Source of the DNA: Voacanga thouarsii
Taxonomy: Eukaryota > Streptophyta > Magnoliopsida > Gentianales > Apocynaceae
DNA: 64,000 nucleotides
Reading direction: 5' to 3'
Assembly (NCBI GenBank): GCA_026120185.1
Contig: JANUWF010002362.1
Location: forward strand, 2,383,001 to 2,447,000
Translations under genes and position numbers: made by a program
The notes under the pieces: model-generated
The model's input: the letters and a program-made list of their open reading frames with translations, nothing else
Databases searched by the model: none
What the model was told of the DNA's origin: nothing
Shown: piece after piece, positions 1 through 11,339 of the stretch
How the letters are laid out: every line of letters begins with the position of its first letter
Numbering within the stretch: position 1 is the first letter of the stretch

Positions 1-900
1 TAAGCAAATAAACCTAAAGGGAGAAGATGAGGCATTGGAACAGTTTTTGAAATTTCAACCGCCCGTCTTCTTGGGTGAAGCTGAGTAGGATCAAAAAGCT
101 ATTCAATGGATCGAGCAGATGGAAGACATATTTGCTATGCTCCAGTACATTGAAGAGCGAATGATTAAGTTTACTGCATTTCGATTTAGGGGGCCAGGTC
201 GAGCATGGTGGCAGCGGGTTCAGGATGACTGGGAGATGATTGATCAGAAATAGACGTGGTTCAACTTTATTGAAACCTTCAGAGCTGAATATATCCTTCA
301 GTGGATAGTGGAAAAGCGGGAGGACGAGTTCCAGAACTTAAAGCAGGGAGGCATGACAGTGGCCCAGTACGCAGTACAGTTCACCCAGCTATCGAAGTAC
401 TGCAAGAGGCTAGTGGACACCGAGTAGAATAGGACGAGGCAATTTGTCAAGGGATTAAGGTAAGAATTGAGGAGGGCGTTGGCACCTTCTCCACCCACGA
501 CCTATTTTGGGGCTGTAAACGCCGCTACCAGAATAGAAAATGAGGACCACGATAAGATGGCATTGAGACCCTTCCAACCACCAAGGCAACATCAAGGACA
601 CTTCCAGAGACAGCAATCCAATAAGTGCCCCGCCAACAAGCAATGGTAGAATCGGGGAAAGCAAGCCCGGACAACACCAGTTGGTCCTGCTTAGAACCTT
701 CTGCTATGCGGGCAGTGTGGGAAAAGAGGCCACACAGAGAAGAACTATTGGTCTAAAGGAGGTGAACGGAAATGTTATCACTGCAGCGACCTGAACCACC
801 TAAAGAACGCCTGCCTAAACTGCACCAAGTTAGGCAAGGAAATCTGGCTCAAAATCCAGGACCAAATAGAGCCAATGCCATGGGAGCATCCAGGAGTGGA
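1..900 (+). pseudogene. Gypsy-1 gag (capsid and CCHC knuckle), broken
   Basis: Gag is the structural protein of the cytoplasmic virus-like particle. In frame 1 the capsid-type segment is seen around 170-350 (FRGPGRAWWQRV, then FRAEYI, then QGGMTVAQY), which is the retrotransposon gag domain of plant gypsy elements. A zinc knuckle follows at about 697-745 (CGQCGKRGHTEKNY), with the last Cys replaced by Tyr. Stops interrupt it at about 88, 251, 424 and 461. At least the 424 stop is a CAG to TAG change relative to gypsy-3 (position 51854 region). The N-terminus is outside the window, so no start can be chosen. Confidence 0.88.
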
Positions 901-949
901 GCACCGAAAGCCTCAAGTGAAAGCCAAGGTATTCGCTCTCAACAGAGAG

Positions 950-1590
950 GAGGTTGGGACCGATGCAGCAGTAGTGGAAGGTACGTTTACTATGCAAGGA
1001 CGTTCCAATAATGCATTAATAGATCCTGGCTCTACTCATTCCTATTTAAACAAGATCTGTGCATGTCAGTTGGGTTAGGATGGAGTGGAGCTACCTTTTA
1101 CCTTATTGGTAAGTACACTTTTGGGAAAGATGATGTAAGCAAATCGGTATATGCGAAATTGCGAAATTGATGTGGGGAGAGAAAGCTTGGAGGGAAATTT
1201 GATAGTGTTGGATATTGAGGATTATGATTTAATATTGGGAATGGATTGGCTAGCAAAGCAAGGGGCTAGAGTAGACTGTAAGAATAAATCAGTCTAGTTC
1301 ATTAGACCGGGTTGTGATGTGTTGGAATTCGATAGCAAGAGAGTGAAAGAATTGAAGTATTTGATAGCGGGGGCTAAGGCTTGAAAATTGCTGAAGCAAG
1401 GATGTCAAGGATACCTAGCTTATATGATAAACAAGCCCAAGGATCAGTGCACTCTGGAGGACACCAAGGTAGTGAAGGACTTTCCTAATGTGTTCCCAGC
1501 AGAACTTACCTCTCTACCTCCCAGCCGAGAAGTTGAATTCACCATTGACCTAGTTCCGGGAGTGGAACCAGTATCTCGGACCCGTATCGG
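950..1590 (+). pseudogene. Gypsy-1 aspartic protease region, broken
   Basis: Pepsin-like retroviral protease that would cut the Gag-Pol polyprotein. The active-site motif reads ALIDPGSTHSY at about 1012-1045 (D-x-G-[ST] class, with a Pro inserted as is usual in this clade). The second conserved strand ILGMDWL is at about 1233-1253. Downstream the linker VFPAELTSLPPSREVEF leads into RT. Stops at about 1078, 1136, 1297 and 1383 destroy the frame. Several align with sense codons in gypsy-3, for example TAG at 1297 against CAG. Confidence 0.87.
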
Positions 1591-2420
1591 ATGGCACCGG
1601 TAGAGCTGAAAGAGCTGAATGAGCAGTTAGAAGAGTTAGTAAAGCAAGGCTACATCAGACCTAGCACGCCGCCCTGGGGAGCACCCGTACTGTTTGTGAA
1701 TAAGAATGACGGGACTCTGAGGCTATGTATCAACTATTGGGGCCTGAACAATTTGACGATCAAGAACAAGTATCCCCTATAGCTGATCGATGAGCTGTTC
1801 GATTAGTTACAAGGATCCATTTGCTACTCCAAATTGGACCTGAGGTAAGGGTACTATAAAGTGCGGATAAAAGAGGAGGATATCCCTAAGACGGCCTTCA
1901 ACACTATGAGTTCATGGAAATGCCATTCGGGGTGACCAATGCTCTAGCAGTATTCATGGATTTGATGCATCGTGTGTTCCGACCCTATTTGGACAAGTTC
2001 ATGGTGGTCTTTATCGACGCCATCCTAATTTATTCCAAGAGTCTGGAAAAGCATGCAAAACATCTGAAGCTCGAATTGGAGAAGCTATAGGAGCACAAGC
2101 TTTTTGCCAAGTTTAGCAAGTGTGAGTTCTAGCTGGATAGTGTAGCATTTCTTGGCCACGTAGTGACCAAGGAGGGAATCAAGGTAGACCAAGCAAAGGT
2201 TGAAGCAGTGTCAGACTAGAAGCAACTGGAGAACATCACCGAGATTCGAAGCTTTTTGGGATTGGCCGGTTACTATAGGAGGTTCATCAAAGGATTTTCA
2301 ATGCTCGCATCACCTATGACCTGATTACTGAGAAAAGATGTTACATTCGTTTGGAGTGAAAAATGTGAGAAGAGTTTCCAAGAGCTGAAGCGAAAATTGA
2401 TGACAGTACCTGTGTTGAGT
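1591..2420 (+). pseudogene. Gypsy-1 reverse transcriptase, catalytic residue lost
   Basis: RT copies the element RNA into cDNA inside the particle. Readable motifs are KQGYIRPS and WGAPVLFV (fingers), the YSKLDL strand with the first catalytic Asp (about 1825-1845), MPFGVTNA (about 1920-1945), and the YxDD box at about 2010-2040. That box reads FIDA instead of FIDD, so the second Asp of the pair is gone. Gypsy-3 keeps FIDD at the same place. There are stops at about 1780, 1804, 1846, 2087 and 2128. Sequence is also missing after FNT, near 1903, where gypsy-3 has RYGHYEF. Confidence 0.9.
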
Positions 2421-2429
2421 CTGCCAGAG

Positions 2430-2810
2430 GGAGATAAGCCTTACACTCTGTATACTGATGTTTCGAATGAAGGATTGGGAGCAGTTTTGATGTAAGATCA
2501 GAAAGTGATCGCTTATGCTTCCCGGAAGTTGAGGCATCATGAAGGCAACTACCCTACGCATGATCTAGAGCTGGCAGCCATTATGTTTGCTCTAAAAAAA
2601 TGGCGACATTATATATATGGGGCAGAATGTGAAGTGTTCACTAACCACAAGAGCTTGAAGTACATCTTTACCCAGAAGGATTTGAATTTGACATAATAAA
2701 GGTGGATGGAATTTTTAGAAGAGTACCGTTGTCCAATCAACTATCATCCCGGGAAGGCCAACGTTGTTGCTGATGCCGTGAGCAGAAAAGTTAGTATGGC
2801 CAGATTAAGA
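2430..2810 (+). pseudogene. Gypsy-1 RNase H, broken
   Basis: RNase H removes the RNA template during reverse transcription. The first strand reads YTDVSNEGLG (usual TDAS). [14 protein letters not shown], carrying the catalytic Glu, is at about 2560-2600. [11 protein letters not shown] replaces the usual FTDHKSL, a loss of a catalytic Asp by G to A. VVADAVSRK closes the domain at about 2768-2790. Stops occur at about 2494 (TAA for CAA in gypsy-3) and at 2694-2698, where gypsy-3 has an Arg-Gln-Arg stretch. Confidence 0.88.
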
Positions 2811-3890
2811 GTGCAGGAGATTCAAGTAGTTTCGGATGTGTTGGACAAGAGAGTGGAAGTGCAAGAGAAGAGAATTATTGTTAGCAACCTGAAGTTAACA
2901 CCAGATCTAAGGCAGGAAATTGTGGAAGCTCAACAAAGTAACGCAGAATTTCAGCTTTTCAAAGACAAGGAGCTTAAACGGCAAGGCAGTGAATTACGGC
3001 AAGACGAAGTGGGAGTTTTGTATTTCAGGGATCGGTTGTGTGTGCTAGGAGAATATCAATTAAAGGATAGAATTTTGGAAGAGGCGCGTAGGAGCAAATA
3101 TGTCATTTATCCGGGGGAAGTCAAAATATACCAAGATCTAAAAAGGGCCCATTGGTGGCCCGAAATGAAACGAGATGTGGTTAAATATATCTCGACATGT
3201 CTCACATGTTAGAAGGTCAAAGCGGAGCATAAGAAGTCAGCAGGACTGTTACAACTGTTGGCAGTACCTGAATGGAAGTGGGAGGAAGTGACCATGGATT
3301 TTGTCATCGGATATCCTATGTCAAGGACCTAGAAGCACGCCATATGGGTGGTAGTGGATTGACTGACCAAATCAGCTCACTTCATACGAGTAAATGTAAG
3401 AGATTCTATGGAGAAGCTGGCTCAAACCTATGAGCAAGAAATAGTCCGTCTCTATAGAGTGCCTTCAAGTATTGTGTTTGAACGAGACCCAAGGTTTACC
3501 TCTCATTTTTGGGGCAAGTTTCAAGAAGCAATGGGGTCAAATCTGAAGTTCAATACGACGGCGTATCCGCAAACTGATGGGCAGTCAGAAAGGGTTATAC
3601 AGATATTGGAAGATATGCTAAGAGTCTGTGTGCTGGATTGCAGGGATAAGTGGATTGAATATGTGCCATATGCAGAATTGTCGTATAATAATAGTTATCA
3701 AGCTTCAATTGGGATGGCTCCGTATGAGGCCCTGTATGGACGCAAGTGTCAAGTACCGCTATATTGGAGTTGGTCAGAAGATGGACACAAAAGCAAAACC
3801 GGAGAAGTCTGTGTTCAGGAAATGTTGGACAAAGTTAAGTTAATCAGGGAAAGGTTGAAGGCAGCTCAGAGCCGACAAAAGAGCTATGCA
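2811..3890 (+). pseudogene. Gypsy-1 integrase (zinc-binding and DDE core), broken
   Basis: Integrase joins the cDNA to the chromosome. The zinc-binding segment is seen at about 3090-3212 (YPGEVKIYQDLKRAHWWP ... CLTC); its first His is replaced by Tyr. The core has Asp in WVVVD (about 3345-3360), Asp in ERDPRFTS (about 3480-3500) and Glu in DGQSERV (about 3577-3597). The GMAPYEALYGRKC stretch at about 3712-3750 is typical of plant chromoviruses. Stops at about 3211, 3331 and 3360 break it. Downstream, 3408-4052 is still one open 214-codon stretch. Confidence 0.9.
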
Positions 3891-4335
3891 AACAATAGGC
3901 GGAGAGAGTTGCAGTTTCAAGTAGGAGAGAGTGTATTTTTTAGATTAACACCGAATAGAGGAATCTTGAAGCACCCGAAAGGTGGGAAGCTAAATCTAAG
4001 GTACTTGGGACCGTTCTCGATAAAGGAAAGGATTGAACCGGTAGCATATTGATTGGACTTTCCAGATGGATTGATAGGAATTCATGACATGTTTCATATG
4101 TCACAGCTGAAGAAGTACAATGCCGATCCCGGTCATGTTCTGAATAATGAGCCGTTGGTGTTGCAACCCGATCTGAGCTATATGGAAAAATTCGTGCGAA
4201 TATTGGAACGCAGTATCAAGAATCTTCGGAACAAGTAGATACCGATGGTAAAAGTTTAATGCAAGCATTATGGCACGTGAGATGCCACATGGGAATTAGA
4301 AGAGTAGGTAAAGCAGAAGTATCCCGATCTGAGAT
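3891..4335 (+). pseudogene. Gypsy-1 integrase C-terminus and chromodomain-like tail
   Basis: The segment runs from the GESVFFRLTPNRGILKHPK-like fold through YLGPFSI and MSQLKKY to a degraded chromodomain at about 4180-4335 (VRILERSIKNLRNK, then WELEE). In chromoviruses this tail is thought to steer integration toward heterochromatin by reading histone marks. Stops are present at about 4050 and 4235 and beyond. The coding part ends just before the polypurine tract. Confidence 0.82.
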
Positions 4336-4370
4336 AAAGGTATGCCTGAATTTCGGGACGAAATTTTCCT

Positions 4371-4383
4371 AAGGAGGGGAGGA
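4371..4383 (+). promoter_or_regulatory. Gypsy-1 polypurine tract
   Basis: An all-purine run (AAGGAGGGGAGGA) lies directly against the first base of the LTR. It is the plus-strand primer site of LTR retrotransposons. Matching purine runs flank the LTRs of gypsy-2 and gypsy-3. Confidence 0.88.
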
Positions 4384-4626
4384 TGAGAGACCCCAATTAA
4401 AACCAATCCTAGAGTAAGGGGTCGGGATGCATATCATATTTTCTTGCATGCATAAATTTATTTTGTATAATTTTATGTGCTTTGGATTTGTGATTTGTAG
4501 ACTAGAAGGCTTAAATGTGCTTTATTGAGTAGGAAGGGCAAAATGGTAATTTTACTTGAGGAGGAAATAGGGAGATAGCTTGAGGGTTAAATAGGTAAAA
4601 TATTTGTGAGAGAAAACAAGAACAAG

Positions 4627-4697
4627 AGTTGTTGTAGTTTGGTAGTTAGAGCTTTGGAATAAATCCTTGAGGTCTTGAGTTCAAATTCCATCATTTG
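4627..4697 (+). other. tRNA-like module (A and B boxes) in gypsy-1 LTR
   Basis: Has an A-box-like D arm (TAGTTTGGTAGTTAGAGC) and a B-box-like T loop (GAGTTCAAATTCC) at tRNA spacing. It starts 243 bases into the LTR, the same offset as in the four other gypsy LTRs here. The anticodon and acceptor stems pair poorly, so it is a tRNA-derived relic or mimic, not a functional tRNA. Confidence 0.55.
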
Positions 4698-6301
4698 AGT
4701 TTTAGCATGATTAAATTTTATTTTTGATAGGTAGACTATTTTCAGCCCTTACATGCCTTAGGGAGGAGTAGGAGTGTTGTCCTAAGGGAGACACAAAAGG
4801 AATGTCCTAATTCCACTCTAGTGCCCAACAAAAATTTCTAAGGGATTCATACCCCTTTTTGTTCTCTAGCTTACCTTAATTCTTGACCAATTCAATTGAT
4901 CAATTTATTCAAGCCATTTTATTTCCAGAAAATTCCAGCAAGCGTCCTTGATCTTGGAGTTTTGAAATTACCTATGGGAGGGTAGCATATTGGCCGAAAA
5001 TGGGGAAGAGTTATGGAAGGTTCCTAAGAAAATTAATCTCCATGGTTGAACCTTCAAACTCTACCCGTTGAGTAATCATCTTCTTCTTGTAGCAAACTAG
5101 AAATTTTTCCAGCTTCTTGATCAGTTCAATTGTCGAAACCTTTAGCCATCTCTCCCTCTCAAATACTGCCAGAAAAATAACCAATTCACTGAGCTTGAAG
5201 ACTGAAAACTTCAGCCAAAATCGGACTACACAAAAGCTGTGCAAACCAGAAAAAAATCCCTGGACAATTTTCGCAGCTTGGTGAGCCAAGAACCAAGCTA
5301 TTTCTTCCACCTTTCCAACTAGCAATTCAACCCTGTCTTTCCTCCATAAAGAAGGATGGAAACCAGCCTTGAAGGACCACCAATACCCCTTCAAACCTTC
5401 TACAAGTTGGCTAAAGTATTGCAAAAAAATCTGCACAGAAATTCCTCCAAGCCATGCGAAAAACCAACTAGAAATTCCAACTTTGTTTCTTCTTCACCCT
5501 TGTCCGAAACTTACTCCATTTTCTCTGTAAAACCAACCTTAGTCATCAATGAACTGAGCTTCATAATCTCCTCCATTGGTCTGCTCGAATGAATCTCCAT
5601 GGCTGCTTCTAAAATCCCTCCATCAATCACTACAATCAAACCATCAATTGGAGTCCAAAATTCCAGCAAATTATTCCAGCAAACTTCCATGGATTAAGCC
5701 TCAACTATCCAGAAAATTCCGTCACCATTGCACTCCATAATTTCTCCACCCTATAGCTCTTTCAAGCATCATTCATCTCAGCCAAATCCCAGCCAAACAG
5801 ACGGCCATTGAAGCTGACAAAAGACCTCCTTCAACCAAGTAATTCTTACCATACTTGCTACCATAATTCACTCCCTAAATTATTCTTTTTGAATTTCAAA
5901 CAACAAGCTTTTCTTTTCGCCCAAATTTGAGAATACAATCACCAAAATTCTCCAACCCATTCGGCCACCCTTTCCAAGAAAAATTTCGGCCAGCCTTCCT
6001 CCATTCTCTGCAAACCTCTAAGAACACCAAGAACAGATACCGCCATTCTCCACACCTAAGACCACTCTAAACCCCTTCAACCTTCTCCAAAAACTCCAAA
6101 TCACATCTACTCATTCTTTTGAATCCATTTCTGCAATTTAAAACATCAAACACTGAAATCAAAGTTCCACTTTCAGATCAAAACCCAGAATTTTCATTGA
6201 AGGCTCAAGAACACTCTCAAGGTAAGCATGAACGATTATGCTCATCTTCCTTTCTCTTCAACCATTAATGAAATATACTAATAATCTTTCTTTTTCTCTT
6301 T

Positions 6302-6306
<5 letters not shown>

Positions 6307-6355
<49 letters not shown>
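6307..6355. repeat. (CT)n microsatellite in gypsy-1 LTR
   Basis: Uninterrupted CT dinucleotides. A CT tract of different length sits at the homologous LTR position in 15169-15234 and 57679-57767, so it belongs to the family and expands independently. Confidence 0.95.
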
Positions 6356-6356
<1 letters not shown>

Positions 6357-8628
6357 AATGGTTACTCTAACTATGGCCAGTTTTCTTCTTTCTCCTTGGA
6401 CGGATCAAGCATTCCAAGCATGAGGATTCTCTTGAAACGTCTTCAATGTAGTCATCATTCAAGTAAGCCTTTTCAATCTTCTATTTAAATTCTAGATTCA
6501 TGTTTTTAGAATGTTATTGGAAAAGGATGGATTATGATTAGAGTTCGAGCATGTGTTTATGTCATGGAGTCGAGATTGAAATATGAGGATGAATGTGTTT
6601 ATACGACGGAGTTGGGATTGATGCATGAGGATGATTGGTCTTGGTTGAATGTTATAATGTTTAAGGGTTTGTTGCATGCATTTATGTCGTGAGTAGTATG
6701 AATGATTAAGAATGTTAGAGATTATGTCACATTTGGTGAATAGGGTTTTATGTTCATGTATTCTTGTTGAGGCTATGAATATGATTATGTTTAGTGGAGT
6801 TTGGATCATGTGTTGGTAGATTTGGATCTATGCTTTATTTCATGATTTGGATGGTTTGTTGATTAGTGTAGAATGTATGTTCATGATGATAGTTAGCAAT
6901 AGGAATTATGATCACGACCTTGTTGTTCCTAGGCTAATAAAGTTAGCCAATTTTATTTCATCAATAAAACAATGAATACTATAATTTCTTCTAATGATTT
7001 CGAAAACCCTAAGAAGATGTGGATTTGGACTATTATATAAAATAATGATATTTTTGTCAAATAAATGATAGCTTTTATTCAAGAAATAAAATATATAAAT
7101 ATTATATATGATAATAATATCAAACAAAGCCTTTTATATAAATAATCATAATAGGTAGAATATTAATCTTGTAAGTCATAAATTCATAAGTACTAATAAA
7201 ATTTATTTATTATCTTTTAATCAAAACATACTAAGATTTACTTATTATTATTTTTATTTACCAATTATTTTCTAATCATTAATGGATTATTATTTTAAAT
7301 AATATCATCAAGGACCTAGGACCCTTCATCAAATGAACCCTAGTTTTATTTATAACAAGATTTAAACCTACAACTTATTAGTAACTATTTCACAAACCCT
7401 AGTTATTTTATTATCAAGCTAGATTTATTTTATAAAATCCTTTTTTATTATCTAGACTTAAAGTCTGGAACATTAGGGTCATGATTGTATTAAGTTGAGT
7501 TAGGATTATGTATGAAAGCAAATTTTAGCTTGAGTTTAATTATGGCTTGTGTTTACCCCAGGCGAGGGTTAGGTTAGCTTTCAGAGATCTTTGATTTATC
7601 TCAAGTAAATGATCAGGTAAGCTCCTGCATAAACATGAAGTATGTGAACACTGATTTGGTAAAGGCAATTAAGGACTGTTTCCTTTCTTGTTTTAGTCAA
7701 ACCAATTACTTGAAAATCAACAAGTAGTTTTACTCAAACACCAAACTATTTATATAACTAATTTTGACAAGGACTTCACAAACCCTTGATTGCCTTTTTC
7801 AAGTATAGTTATGTTTTACTAGTTTTCCCCCAAGTGGGACAATCATCGTTAAGTACTCAATAAGGGTAGGCTAGTAGTACTAGTTTTGAAGAGCAAGAGG
7901 GAGTCTTCTGGTAGGAGGCTATCTCCAGAAGATGAACTCAACTTGGAGAAACGTTAGTACTACTTAGTCATGCCGGTCCGAGCTAGCAAGTTTCAGTCAT
8001 GTAGACTGTGTGTTGCCGAAATGGACAACCAGTTTTGTTTGGGTATAGTGAAGGAGGAGTATCTTACCCGGTAGACCGATCACCTACCTTTTTGTCAGTT
8101 TGTACAAAGTGTGGCATTCTGACCGTTGTTTGATTATGGTGCCCAACGTGTGGTAACCCATGGCCGCCCTTTCGAGTGGTTGATTTTATTGTACATGTAT
8201 GGTTGGAAAAGCCAAAATGCCACTCTTAATTTTGAACATTGTTTATTGCTTGCCAATATTTTTCTTATGAAGTTCTTACACCTTGCATTCATGAACTGAT
8301 TTCACTGGACACTCAAAGCACACACGGACTTACTGAGATTTTTATCTCATCACCCAGTTTTCCATGTTTTCAGGTCGGTCATGCTATGGAGATGAGTAGA
8401 TAGTTTGTGCTTGCTTTGAAGGCCTTGTGTTATTTTCGTTATGTATTGCTTTGAGAGACGAGAGTATTCAATGTATTTATGGATTTGTCTTGAATTTTTG
8501 GATTGTAATAAGTTTTAATTTCAAAGTATTGTTTAAATTTTTGTTGTGTGTCCTAGTTATAAAGACCCCTTGTCTTTGGACGGTGCAACATCCGCGACCC
8601 TGTTCGGCCTATGTAGCTGGGTGTTTCG

Positions 8629-9128
8629 TTATTAACTTTTAAAATACAAAGATACATAGTACATTTTGAGCATATATTCCAACCAATTGATATCGATAGT
8701 GAGGGAGGAGAGGAGATTGGCGATGTTGATAGGGAGGAGGAGGAGTAGGAGGAGGAGGAGGAAGAGGTAGTTGAACCTCTCCAAACACTTCTAACAGAGG
8801 AGTTTGCCCTTGTCCCTTTTAGTGATGACCCTTGGGAGTTTGGTGATAAGAGAGCTAAGCCAAAGAGCGAACTTTCGCCAAGTATGAAGGAACTTCAGAA
8901 TTTAGTCACAAAGATAAAAGGGGAAGTAAAAAGGGGAAGTTCGAGAGAGGTTAACGTTTAGGGGTAAAAGTCTTAGGTTTTGTGGATGGATCAGGGATAG
9001 GTTTTTTAAAGAATGCTGGGGGTTGGATTGAGGAACTTACTTCTAGCTACTCTAGTTTTGACTGGATTTGCAGTGAGGAAGGATCTTTAGAAGAGTGTTG
9101 ATATGATCTAATAGTTGTGCCTTTATCT
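8629..9128 (+). other. Unassigned stretch with acidic ORF remnant (8686-8961)
   Basis: Lies between the gypsy-1 LTR and the CACTA end. One frame (8686-8961) reads 92 codons with a single internal stop. It encodes a Glu-rich tract (EEEEEEVVEP), then a mixed segment with FSDDPWEFGD and MKELQNLVTKIKGEVK. A related-looking open stretch follows near 9010-9100 (GGWIEELTSSYSSFDW). I do not recognise a family. It could be a relic of a host gene or of another mobile element. Confidence 0.35.
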
Positions 9129-9395
9129 TACTACGGGAAAACTGATGTTTATTGAAGGAAAATTTCATCTCTAAACACAGGAATTCATCTCTAAATTGAC
9201 GTTAGAGACAAAACAGAGATAAAAAGGGCATGGTCTCTAAAATGGGCATCTCTAATTAGAGATGAACTGAAAATTTAGTCTCTAAATTATAGAGACGAAA
9301 ATAATTCATCTCTAAATTATTAGTATCCATCTCTAAATTATCAAATCAAATACTAAAATCAAAGCTTTATTAGAGGCACAATTTTTCTCTTTAAT
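9129..9395 (+). mobile_element. CACTA (En/Spm) transposon terminus with subterminal repeats
   Basis: Begins TACTACGGGAAAACTG, one base from the CACTACGGGAAA form of plant CACTA terminal inverted repeats. It is followed by subterminal repeats: seven copies of CATCTCTAA or GTCTCTAA (starting at 9166, 9186, 9233, 9247, 9278, 9307, 9328), plus inverted TTAGAGA copies. That arrangement is the transposase-binding architecture of CACTA ends. The body to the right is cut off by copia-A, and the other terminus was not found. Confidence 0.6.
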
Positions 9396-11314
9396 GAAGG
9401 CAATGAATACAGAGGATGTCATTCTTGCGAGGAAAATAAACCTGGAAAAGCAAAGACACAGCGCAGCAAAAGGTGAAAAACAATACCTTTGCGTGTCCTT
9501 GGTCTGTTTGGCTGAGAAGACGAGGTCCTAACCACTGGAGTGGCTACTTATCTTGGCTCCGATTCTGGCAAAAATCCAGTGATCCTTCAGCTTCTCCTTA
9601 GTATGTACATGAAGTTTTTCACTTCTCAAAATATTCCTCCACCTAATCTATGTTCGTGAAACAACGTAGGCGAGGAAAGGTCTTTCTTGATCTTTTGCTA
9701 TTAATTAGCAAAATCAAGAAGATGAAAGACAAAGAAAAGAAACAAAATGAGAGAGAATGAGAAAGGCTTTGGTTTTTCTTCTCTGTGTCATGAGTCTGTT
9801 GTGAAAGAGAGGATACACTGACTATTCACAATCCACGATACTTCATATAACTAGATAACCAAAACATCGGTGTTTAATATTTCAAAACATCTGGAGATTA
9901 TCAACAAAAGAAGTTTGGGTAATTCTTAACTCTTGTGTACCGTGAATAAAAATAACTCTTTAGTCCAGGCTATTAGGCTAAAATAATTTATTCTTTTCCT
10001 TTGGACCTAATGAGCCCAAAAATAATAACCATTAATTATTTATTTCCTAGACCTATTAAAATAACCCAATAAATAATTAATGAGCTCAAATGAACTAAAA
10101 TAATTATTTAAGCCTTTTATTAACTAGTTTAAACCCAGATTAATTTTCTTAATTATACAATCTGGACTTAGACCCTGAATAATTAATTAACCAATTAAAT
10201 TAGATAATAAATTTAATTTCTCTCATTCCTTTATTTTATTCCAGTCCAAAAAATAAATTAGACTTCCTGAATAAAATAATTTTTTTTTTTATTGTGACCA
10301 TTTCCTTGATCCAAAATAATTAGGACTACGGGCTATTCCAAGGATCAAAAAGACACATCGCATTGGCTACTAAAATGACCAAAATACCCTTCTATATAAA
10401 TAATTGTATTTTACATTTTAAATATTTTCTAATATCACCATAAGAAAATATTGACCTCAGGGACAATATTGCGTTAGCTATGTCTTCGACCCACAGGTGA
10501 AATGACTAAAATACCCCTCTATACATTGACATTCATTTAGAGAGGAAAGAGTATATTAATACCTCTCTAAAAGACATCTACTATCCTTAGGCTTCTAGTC
10601 TAATAATCCAGGATTTCTTGGAATATTTCTGTTTTTCAAAGGACCTACCCTAAAGCCAATATCCAAGTCATGTTCCCTAGAGCCACTGGATAATTAGATC
10701 ATTCAGACAACTATAAGGGGCGATATAGTGTAGACACTATCTCGTACAAGTTTGTCTTGATTAACTAGTCACATATACCCAACATACAAGTATGCTGGTC
10801 CTTCTCAAGAACCTTAACTATAATGTATCAAAGTATACGCTTCCAACTTTGTCAGACAACCAACTTATACTTAGACTGTAGAGTACAAGTCCACGTTGTA
10901 GCAGTGGTAGTCTGGGTTTCTATCACATAGTACTTTTAGAAACTACTACTACAGGTCATGTTCTACGTATTCGAAATACGTTTGTGTTATGAAATGAGAA
11001 GACTACTCATTAGCTAAAGATAAGTCATTCCCTATTTAGAATTCATAATACAATAACCCTGCCATGATGAGATTCCTATTCTCATCATCCAGTTAAGAAC
11101 AATAGTTTATATATTAAGTATCCCATGGTCCATACCTTATTGTGAAAGACTTCCATTCACATGAACTATTTACTTAAACATAATTGGTCTTCTTCAATAA
11201 AATCATTCACAAATATAAAGAAGATTTCACAAATAAATTTTGAGAAAAATACTTTTATTAATACAAGTCAAAATTACATAAAAAACTTAGTCTAAGAGGG
11301 CATACATTCCAACA
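9396..11314 (-). repeat. Copia-A 3' LTR (left end approximate)
   Basis: On the minus strand it starts TGTTGGAATGTATGCCC at 11314, right after the polypurine tract. It is related to the copia-D LTR (26993-28781) and to the fragment at 24095-25357; all share a block containing AAGGTATGGACCAT or a close variant. The AT-rich centre (about 9950-10300) matches 24095-24350. The 3' end was placed near TGAAGGC at 9396 by following the sequence to the CACTA repeats, without a target duplication to confirm it. Confidence 0.75.
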
Positions 11315-11327
11315 ATCTCCCACTTAC
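11315..11327 (-). promoter_or_regulatory. Copia-A polypurine tract
   Basis: On the minus strand it reads GTAAGTGGGAGAT, immediately before the TGTTGG start of the LTR. Copia-B has the similar AAGTGGGAG at 41358-41366. Confidence 0.82.
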
Positions 11328-11339
11328 ACTCTAAGACTG

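Larger units (their letters stand above)
1..8628 (+). mobile_element. Gypsy-1: Ty3/gypsy chromovirus (Tekay/Del-like), 5' end outside window
   Basis: Domain order on the plus strand is gag, aspartic protease, RT, RNase H, integrase, chromodomain-like tail, polypurine tract, LTR. That order, the terminal chromodomain, the integrase phrase GMAPYEALYGRKC and an LTR over 4 kb fit the Tekay/Del clade of plant chromoviruses (clade is inference). The 5' LTR and the first part of gag lie left of the window. All coding domains carry stops or frameshifts, so the copy is dead. The closest relative in the window is gypsy-3, which preserves residues lost here. The 3' LTR ends in CG where the other copies end in CA. 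Confidence 0.93.
4384..8628 (+). repeat. Gypsy-1 3' LTR (about 4.2 kb)
   Basis: Begins TGAGAGACCCC after the polypurine tract and ends GGGTGTTTCG. Related LTRs here begin TGTGAAACCCC and end GGGGTGTTACA, so both ends are slightly decayed. It aligns along its whole length with 13258-17526 and 55785-60079. Contents in order: a tRNA-like module, a G-poor leader-like stretch (about 5300-6220), a GTAAGC donor-like site at 6222, a (CT)n tract, a very AT-rich centre (about 6950-7450) and a conserved block near the 3' end. No sense protein-coding gene is supported. Confidence 0.92.

Noticed and set aside
4627..4697. Calling the tRNA-like modules functional tRNA genes
   Set aside because: The anticodon and acceptor stems are not properly paired, and all five copies sit inside LTRs. 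Reported as a relic or mimic instead.
5011..5436. 141-codon minus-strand ORF in the gypsy-1 LTR, with counterparts at 13885-14190 and 56411-56644
   Set aside because: Similarity among the three simply follows LTR identity. The length shrinks to 101 and 77 codons as stops appear, and no domain is recognisable. Codon-level constraint could not be tested here.
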